NCBI GenBank assembly: GCA_050742975.1 | Contig: JBOGDQ010000283.1 | Coordinates: 1-19,291, forward strand | DNA: 19,291 nucleotides | Direction: 5' to 3' | Source of the DNA: JBDTGE01 sp050742975 | GTDB lineage: Bacteria; Actinomycetota; Actinomycetes; Mycobacteriales; Jatrophihabitantaceae | Shown here: piece by piece, positions 15,117 to 19,291 of the stretch | How the letters are laid out: each line of letters begins with the position of its first letter | How positions within the stretch are numbered: position 1 is the stretch's first letter | The notes under the pieces: generated by a model | The model's database searches: none | Told to the model about the DNA's origin: nothing | What the model saw: only the letters and a program-made list of their open reading frames with translations | Program-made: the position numbers and the translations under genes

Positions 15117-16499
15117 ATGGTCCGCCGCCTGCTCTTGGTTCTCGGCACGATCGCGGCCGTCGTCGGCGTTGCCGGCACCGCCTGGGCGTCGTGGAGCTCG
15201 AGCGGCTTCGGCACGGGTGCGGCCTCGACGGCCACGCTGATGCCGCCCACCGCGGTCACCGTCGCGGCCGACTCCAGCGGCACGGTGCACCTGGCCTGGA
15301 CGGCAGGGGCCGGCACGCCCGCGACGAGCTCCTACGACGTCGTCCGGACGAGCGAGGCCACCGGATCGTCCGCGCCCGCCTGCGGAACGAGCGCCACCGC
15401 GACGATCACCAGTACCTCGTGCGATGACCGGTCCGTCGCCGATGGCAGCTATCGCTATGCGGTCACCGGCGTCTATCACAGCTGGACCGCGACCAGTACT
15501 GCCGCGAGCGTGCGGGTGAGTACACCGCACCAGCTCACGTTCACGGTCCAGCCGTCGGGCACGGCAGCGGGCTCGCCGATCAGCCCGGCGCTCACCGTTG
15601 CCGTCGACGACTCGCTCGGCAACCAGGTTCCGGTCGCGGGCGTCGCGGTGACGATCGCGATCGGCACCAACCCCGGCGGCGGCACGCTTTCCGGCACGGC
15701 CACCGCCGGCACCAACTCCAGCGGCGTGGCGACGTTCAGCGCGCTGTCGATCGACAAGGCCGCCGCGGGCTACACGCTGGTCGCGACGAGTTCCGGGCTG
15801 ACGTCCGCGGCCAGCGGTACGTTCACGATCACCGCCGCGACCGCCGCGACGTTCGCGATCACCTCGCTTCCGGTGACTGGTGCGGCCGCGACGACCGCAA
15901 CGCTCGGGCCGATCACCGTGCGGGAGCAGGACCAGTTCGGCGATCCGGTTGCCGCACCCGCGGGCGGGACCGTCGTAACACTGGCGTCGAACTCCGCGGG
16001 CACGAAGGTGTTCGCCACAACCTCAGGCGGCACCGCGGTGACTTCGGTGACCATCGCGGCCGGCTCGTCGGGCGCCACCTTCTATTACGGGGACACGAAG
16101 GCAGCAACGCCCACGATCACGGTGTCCGGATCGCTGACCAGCGCTTCGCAGGTGCAGACGATCATCGCGGCCGCGCCGGCCAGCCTGTGCATCACGATCA
16201 ACCCCGCGTGCACCGGCGGCGGCATGATCTTGATTCCAAAGGGCACGGGATCCGCGTCGACCGTCAGCCTGCGGGACGCGTTCGGCAACGCCGCGATCGC
16301 CATCAGTCCCGTTACCGTGAGCGCGTCGTTGAACGGGAGCGGATCGGTGTCCGGATCACCGGTCCTGATCCCGGCCGGTCAGAGCACGTCCAACTCCGCG
16401 TTCACCTACACCGCAGCCAATGGGAAGGGCCAGACCGGCACGGTCAGCGTCGCCGCGGGCGTTCTGACGCCGGCAGCCATCAGCTTCAAGTCGAACTGA
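15117..16499 (+). CDS. Secreted FN3/invasin-like repeat protein with SipW-like signal
   Basis: This 460-residue protein starts at ATG 15117, five bases after the preceding stop, with AGGG at 15101-15104. The N-terminus VRRLLLVLGTIAAVVGVAG runs into TAWASWSSSGFGTG, a SipW-like signal peptide similar to that of the gene at 13422. Residues about 43-136 look like a fibronectin type III module (PTAVTVAA ... VHLAWTAG ... SYDVVRTSE ... SYRYAVTGVY). Three Big/invasin-like modules follow (about 138-240, 243-353 and 354-460), containing phrases such as AVDDSLGNQVPVAGVAVTI, VREQDQFGDPVAAPAGGTVV and LRDAFGNAAIAISPVTV. Such modules build rod-like surface or matrix proteins. There is no C-terminal anchor. 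It is probably co-transcribed with the two genes before it. Adhesin or matrix component is inferred. Confidence 0.75.
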   Translation: MVRRLLLVLGTIAAVVGVAGTAWASWSSSGFGTGAASTATLMPPTAVTVAADSSGTVHLAWTAGAGTPATSSYDVVRTSEATGSSAPACGTSATATITSTSCDDRSVADGSYRYAVTGVYHSWTATSTAASVRVSTPHQLTFTVQPSGTAAGSPISPALTVAVDDSLGNQVPVAGVAVTIAIGTNPGGGTLSGTATAGTNSSGVATFSALSIDKAAAGYTLVATSSGLTSAASGTFTITAATAATFAITSLPVTGAAATTATLGPITVREQDQFGDPVAAPAGGTVVTLASNSAGTKVFATTSGGTAVTSVTIAAGSSGATFYYGDTKAATPTITVSGSLTSASQVQTIIAAAPASLCITINPACTGGGMILIPKGTGSASTVSLRDAFGNAAIAISPVTVSASLNGSGSVSGSPVLIPAGQSTSNSAFTYTAANGKGQTGTVSVAAGVLTPAAISFKSN

Positions 16500-16630
16500 G
16501 TGCCTTGCGCAAATCTTGAGGTGTTGCGCCAACCTCACACCGACCTCAGGCGTCACTTGCGCGGGCTCGGGCATCGTCTTGTCCAGCACGCGGCCCAGGC
16601 ACGACGGGCCGGGCGACATCGGGGGGATTT
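16500..16630 (+). promoter_or_regulatory. Intergenic region with repeated ACCTCA half-sites
   Basis: CCRACCTCA occurs twice with an exact 11-bp period (ACCTCA at 16532-16537 and 16543-16548). The inverted form TGAGGT lies at 16517-16522. TTGCGC occurs at 16505, 16524 and 16557. A tandem regulator site upstream of the LuxR-type gene is plausible. GGGGGG at 16621-16626 is the SD. Confidence 0.4.
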
Positions 16631-17368
16631 GTGCGTAGCAATTCGGGTGAAGAGCACGTCGACGTGCCGGTTCGGCCGGCACTGCAGTTCGACGGTAACC
16701 AGTCCGGCGGTGCCGAGCCGCAACGTTCGGCGCGGTTGCTCATCGTCGACGGCCATCCGGTCACGCGGTGCGGCCTGGCCCGGATCGCCGGGGACCAGCC
16801 GGATCTGGTGCTCGTCGCGGAGACCGGGTCAGCGGCCGAGGCGCTGCAACTCGCAGCCGCCCTGGCCCCGGACGTCGTCAGCATCGGCACCAGCCTGCTC
16901 GACGGCAACGGCCTGGAGCTGGCGCGCGAGCTGCGCGATCGCTACCCCGAGCTGGGCATCGTCATCCTGACCTCTCGCGGCGAGGACGACGTCCTGTTCC
17001 GTGCGCTGGAGACCGGCGCGTCGGCGTTCGTGTCCAAGCAGGCGACGCTCGGCGAGATCGTCGCGGCCATCCGGCACTCGGCGGTCGCCGCGTCGTCGTT
17101 CAGCGCCGCCGGCCTGGCCCAGGCGTTGCGCCGGCGGCAGGAGACGGCCGAGCGGCTCACGCTGAGCCCGCGCGAGCGCGAGGTGCTCTTCCTGCTGCAG
17201 GACGGCCGATCCGTGCCGGCCATCGCGAGCGAGCTGTACATCAGCCTCTCGACGGCTAAGACGTACGTCGCGCGCCTGTACGAGAAGCTCGGTGCCACCA
17301 ACCGGGCGACCGCCGTGATGGCCGCGGTCCGCGTCGGCCTGGTGCAGCAGCCCGCGCTCATCGGCTGA
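16631..17368 (+). CDS. LuxR/NarL-family regulator with aspartate-less receiver
   Basis: This 245-residue protein starts at GTG 16631. The receiver-like domain (about 35-155) keeps Asp40, Thr114 (ILTSR) and Lys136 (VSKQA). The acidic pair is reduced (VDGHP instead of VDDHP) and the phospho-acceptor position is Gly86 (PDVVSIG instead of PDVVLLD). It therefore cannot be phosphorylated in the usual way and is an atypical, aspartate-less receiver. The LuxR HTH domain (about 174-240) is intact: LTLSPREREVLFLL ... AIASELYISLSTAKTYVARLYEKLGATNR. It should bind DNA constitutively or be controlled by a ligand or protein contact. It lies between the secreted-protein genes and cpaE/pilA and may regulate either. 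A hairpin follows the stop. Confidence 0.9.
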   Translation: MRSNSGEEHVDVPVRPALQFDGNQSGGAEPQRSARLLIVDGHPVTRCGLARIAGDQPDLVLVAETGSAAEALQLAAALAPDVVSIGTSLLDGNGLELARELRDRYPELGIVILTSRGEDDVLFRALETGASAFVSKQATLGEIVAAIRHSAVAASSFSAAGLAQALRRRQETAERLTLSPREREVLFLLQDGRSVPAIASELYISLSTAKTYVARLYEKLGATNRATAVMAAVRVGLVQQPALIG

Positions 17369-17408
17369 ACCCGTTCGCCGGTACGGCCCCGACCGGCTCT
17401 TTCGTGTC

Positions 17409-17442
17409 GACCGTTCAACCGACGCGTGTCGGCCGAACGGTC
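17409..17442 (+). terminator. Compound hairpin after the LuxR-type gene
   Basis: GACCGTTC (17409-17416) pairs with GAACGGTC (17435-17442). Inside lies a second 5-bp stem, CCGAC/GTCGG (17419-17423, 17428-17432), separated by a symmetrical AA/CC internal loop and closed by GCGT. It is placed 40 bases after the stop. There is no U-tract. Confidence 0.5.
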
Positions 17443-17518
17443 ATGCCGGTCCTGACGATCGTCGCGTCGCGTCCGCCCGTTCGCCCGCTGCCGGGACCGG
17501 TCGCGGTGGAGCACCGTT

Positions 17519-17546
17519 CGATACGGAGCGATCCCGCTCCGTATCG
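17519..17546 (+). promoter_or_regulatory. Perfect 12-bp inverted repeat in the cpaE-like leader
   Basis: CGATACGGAGCG (17519-17530) and CGCTCCGTATCG (17535-17546) are perfectly complementary around ATCC. The right arm abuts the GGGGG of the ribosome binding site (17546-17550), so it may act as an RNA hairpin controlling translation, as an operator, or as a second terminator. Confidence 0.6.
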
Positions 17547-17558
17547 GGGGCGGTGGGA

Positions 17559-18734
17559 ATGACGATCCTGTGCGAGCCGGACGCGCAAGCGGCCGCGCTG
17601 CTCGCGCCGTTCCTCGGCGACGACGTGCAGACGGTCGTCAGCCTGCGGGCCGCCGCGCGTGCACTCGCCGCCGACCCGACAGAGAACCTGATCGTCATCG
17701 GCAGCGGCATCCGCCTCGAGAACGCGCTGAGCTTCACCAGCCAGGTCTCGCGCGAGCACGCGGGCATGGACGTCATCCTCATGCGCGATTGGGTGAACGC
17801 CGACCTGATCAGCCGCGCGCTCGACGCCGGCGTGCACACCGTGCTGCCGACCAACGAGCGGCACGCGCTGGCCGAGGCGCGCAAGCGCGCGATCGCGAGC
17901 CGGCACGTGGCCCCGGCACCGGTGTTGCTTCCCGCCAAGTCCGCCGGGCCGGGCGTGACCGTGGCGATCCTTGCGGCCAAGGGCGGCTGCGGCAAGACCA
18001 CGTTCGCCATCAACCTCGCGCTCGCGCTCAACGCGAACGGCACGCGCCGCGTGTGCCTGCTCGACCTCGATCTGGAGTTCGGAGACGTCGCGAGCTCGCT
18101 GCACGTCGAACCCCGGCGCACGCTGCTCGACGCCGTCCCCGGAGTCCGCAACCTGAACCGGGCCGCCGTCTCGTCGCTGGTCACGCCGATCGGCCCGGCG
18201 CTGGACTGCATCCTCGCGCCGGTCGGGCCCGGCGAGGCCGAGCGGGTGCCGCCGCAGCTCGTGCCGGACCTGCTCGCCGCGCTGCCCGCCCTGTACGACT
18301 ACGTCGTCGTCGATACGCCGGCCCGGCTGCCCGCTCACGTGCTCGCCGCTCTGGACGCCGCCGATCACCACGTGCTGGTGACGGCGCCCGAGGTTCCCGC
18401 GCTGCGGAGCCTGCGGCAGACGCTCGACGTGCTCGACCTGCTCGCCTACCGCCGCGACTCGCGCTCGATCATCGTCAACCGGACGGACTCGCGCGTCGTC
18501 ATGAGCGCGCGGGACGTCGAGGCGATGCTGCACAGCCCGATCGCCGGCCACGTGCCGTTCAGCTGGGACGTCCCCGGGTCGATCAACCGGGGCGCCCCGA
18601 TCATCGCTGCCGAGCCGGATCACCCGGTGAGCAAGGCTATCCGTGCGTTCGCGCGCACTCGGATCAGCACCGAGGGCCGCGCCAAGTCGCGCACGAGCAC
18701 ACCGCGCCGATCGGTCCGGGGGTGGACGACATGA
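17559..18734 (+). CDS. CpaE/TadZ-like ATPase (MinD/ParA superfamily)
   Basis: This 391-residue protein starts at ATG 17559, chosen because GGGGG at 17546-17550 is spaced correctly for it and too close to GTG 17553. Residues 1 to about 115 form a degenerate receiver-like domain without a phospho-acceptor Asp (LIVIGSG), as in CpaE/TadZ. The ATPase domain follows, with the deviant Walker A KGGCGKTT (141-148), LLDLDLEFGD (Asp169, Asp171) and VVVDTPARLP as the switch II region. CpaE/TadZ proteins mark the site of Tad/Flp pilus assembly at the inner membrane or pole. Here no Tad secretion genes are seen; the next gene is a type IVa-type major pilin. It may therefore localise that pilus. The last ~25 residues are basic and Ser/Thr-rich. 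The start codon follows a 12-bp hairpin. Confidence 0.9.
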   Translation: MTILCEPDAQAAALLAPFLGDDVQTVVSLRAAARALAADPTENLIVIGSGIRLENALSFTSQVSREHAGMDVILMRDWVNADLISRALDAGVHTVLPTNERHALAEARKRAIASRHVAPAPVLLPAKSAGPGVTVAILAAKGGCGKTTFAINLALALNANGTRRVCLLDLDLEFGDVASSLHVEPRRTLLDAVPGVRNLNRAAVSSLVTPIGPALDCILAPVGPGEAERVPPQLVPDLLAALPALYDYVVVDTPARLPAHVLAALDAADHHVLVTAPEVPALRSLRQTLDVLDLLAYRRDSRSIIVNRTDSRVVMSARDVEAMLHSPIAGHVPFSWDVPGSINRGAPIIAAEPDHPVSKAIRAFARTRISTEGRAKSRTSTPRRSVRGWTT

Positions 18735-18915
18735 CCCGTCCCGACTGGGCGCGCGACCCGCCCTGAGTTCGCTCGAACGTCCGCGTACAGCCACACAGCA
18801 CTTCCGCACAGCACTACACCACCACAGCAGTACCGCACGTTCCCGGACCGCCACCAGGCGCCGGGCGTACGAACGGCAACCAGATCGGTTGCCGCATCAC
18901 AATCGGGGGAACCCA
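18735..18915 (+). promoter_or_regulatory. pilA leader region with CAC-rich repeats and a stem-loop
   Basis: These 181 bases carry CACAGCACT at 18794-18802 and 18807-18815 and CACAGCAGT at 18823-18831, in a purine-poor, probably unstructured stretch. CGGCAACC (18874-18881) and GGTTGCCG (18887-18894) then form an 8-bp stem with a 5-nt loop, ending 21 bases before the pilA start. GGGGGA (18905-18910) is the SD. No convincing -35/-10 pair was found. Confidence 0.45.
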
Positions 18916-19272
18916 ATGCTCCAGCGAATCCGCAAGGCAATGAAGGAAGAGAGTGGCTTCACGCTCATCGAGCTGCTCATCGTCATCGTCATCCTCGGCA
19001 TCCTCGCCGCCATCGTCGTCTTCTCGGTCAGCGGCATCACCGACCGTGGAAAGACGTCCGCGTGCAAGTCCGACGTAGCGACTGTCACGACTGCCGCAGA
19101 GGCGTTCTACGCAGCGACACTCCCCGGCGCCACACCGGCTTACCCGCAGCCCGACAACGCGGCGGCCTTGGCGGCGCTGGTGCCGAAGTTCCTGCACTCG
19201 TTCCCGACCGACGTCACCTACACATCGGACGGATCGACCTTCACCGTCGTCGGTAATCCTGCCTGCCCGTAA
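18916..19272 (+). CDS. pilA: Type IV major pilin (prepilin)
   Basis: This 118-residue protein starts at ATG 18916, after GGGGGA. A 14-residue leader ending EESG is followed by FTLIELLIVIVILGILAAIV, the classical class III signal: cleavage after Gly14, N-methyl-Phe as mature residue 1 and Glu5 (Glu19). The helix continues to about residue 45. The short C-terminal domain has two cysteines, Cys50 and Cys117, which could form a long disulfide loop, and a beta-rich end (DVTYTSDGSTFTVV). The mature size of about 104 residues is small for a type IVa pilin but usual for Gram-positive PilA proteins. It is the structural subunit of the pilus fibre, to be processed by the peptidase at 8327-9115. The gene follows the CpaE-like gene by 181 bp and has its own leader, suggesting separate high expression. 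Confidence 0.95.
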   Translation: MLQRIRKAMKEESGFTLIELLIVIVILGILAAIVVFSVSGITDRGKTSACKSDVATVTTAAEAFYAATLPGATPAYPQPDNAAALAALVPKFLHSFPTDVTYTSDGSTFTVVGNPACP

Positions 19273-19284
19273 GCACGAATCGTC

Positions 19285-19291
19285 GGGGAGG
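19285..19291 (+). promoter_or_regulatory. Ribosome binding site of a gene beyond the window
   Basis: GGGGAGG at the last seven bases, 13 bases after the pilA stop, suggests that another plus-strand gene starts just outside the window, probably co-transcribed with pilA. Confidence 0.5.

Noticed and set aside
18731..18766. 11-codon frame starting as ATGA overlap with the CpaE-like stop
   Set aside because: The start overlap resembles real coupling, but the product is only 11 residues with no recognisable feature. It may be a remnant of a lost downstream gene; that cannot be supported.

Overview
The window is GC-rich, with strong Shine-Dalgarno sites, frequent GTG starts and several hairpins without U-tracts. 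Its gene families (actinobacterial-style type IV pilins, SipW-type secreted proteins, a DUF559/AbiEi-like protein) point to a high-GC actinobacterium. That assignment is inferred from composition and families. I cannot name the genus.

Layout. (1) Positions 2-4528 (+) hold three tightly coupled genes for large minor-pilin-like proteins. The first is a PilV-like protein carrying six Ig-like repeats, cut at its 5' end by the window edge. The second is a PilW/PulJ-like prepilin. The third has a PilX-like N-terminus fused to six ricin-B/QxW-like repeats, enough for two beta-trefoil lectin modules. (2) Positions 4614-5825 (+) hold a Fic-domain protein with its own AT-richer upstream region and an inverted repeat; it looks like an insertion. 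(3) Positions 5848-8148 (-) hold a polytopic membrane GGDEF-EAL protein. (4) Positions 8327-9115 (+) hold a prepilin peptidase whose GxGD motif reads GFGN. (5) Positions 9225-10217 (+) hold a DUF559/AbiEi-like protein bracketed by two near-identical 37-bp hairpins. (6) Positions 10293-13118 (-) hold a phosphorelay operon: a receiver-only regulator, then a membrane PAS histidine kinase, then an OmpR-family regulator. (7) Positions 13422-16499 (+) hold three secreted proteins. Two have SipW-like signal peptides, two share a C-terminal domain containing an identical 11-residue string, and two carry Ig-like, FN3-like or invasin-like repeats. (8) Positions 16631-19272 (+) hold an aspartate-less LuxR-family regulator, a CpaE/TadZ-like ATPase and a classical type IV major pilin (PilA). 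A further ribosome binding site sits at the very end of the window.

How the genes may work together. Major pilin, minor pilins and prepilin peptidase are parts of a type IV pilus. The Ig-repeat and lectin minor pilins look like tip or shaft adhesins. The GGDEF-EAL protein, the phosphorelay and the LuxR-type protein are plausible controllers of surface attachment. The three secreted proteins could form a co-regulated matrix or surface layer. These functional links are inferred from gene order and domain content only. No tRNA, rRNA, CRISPR array or transposase was seen.
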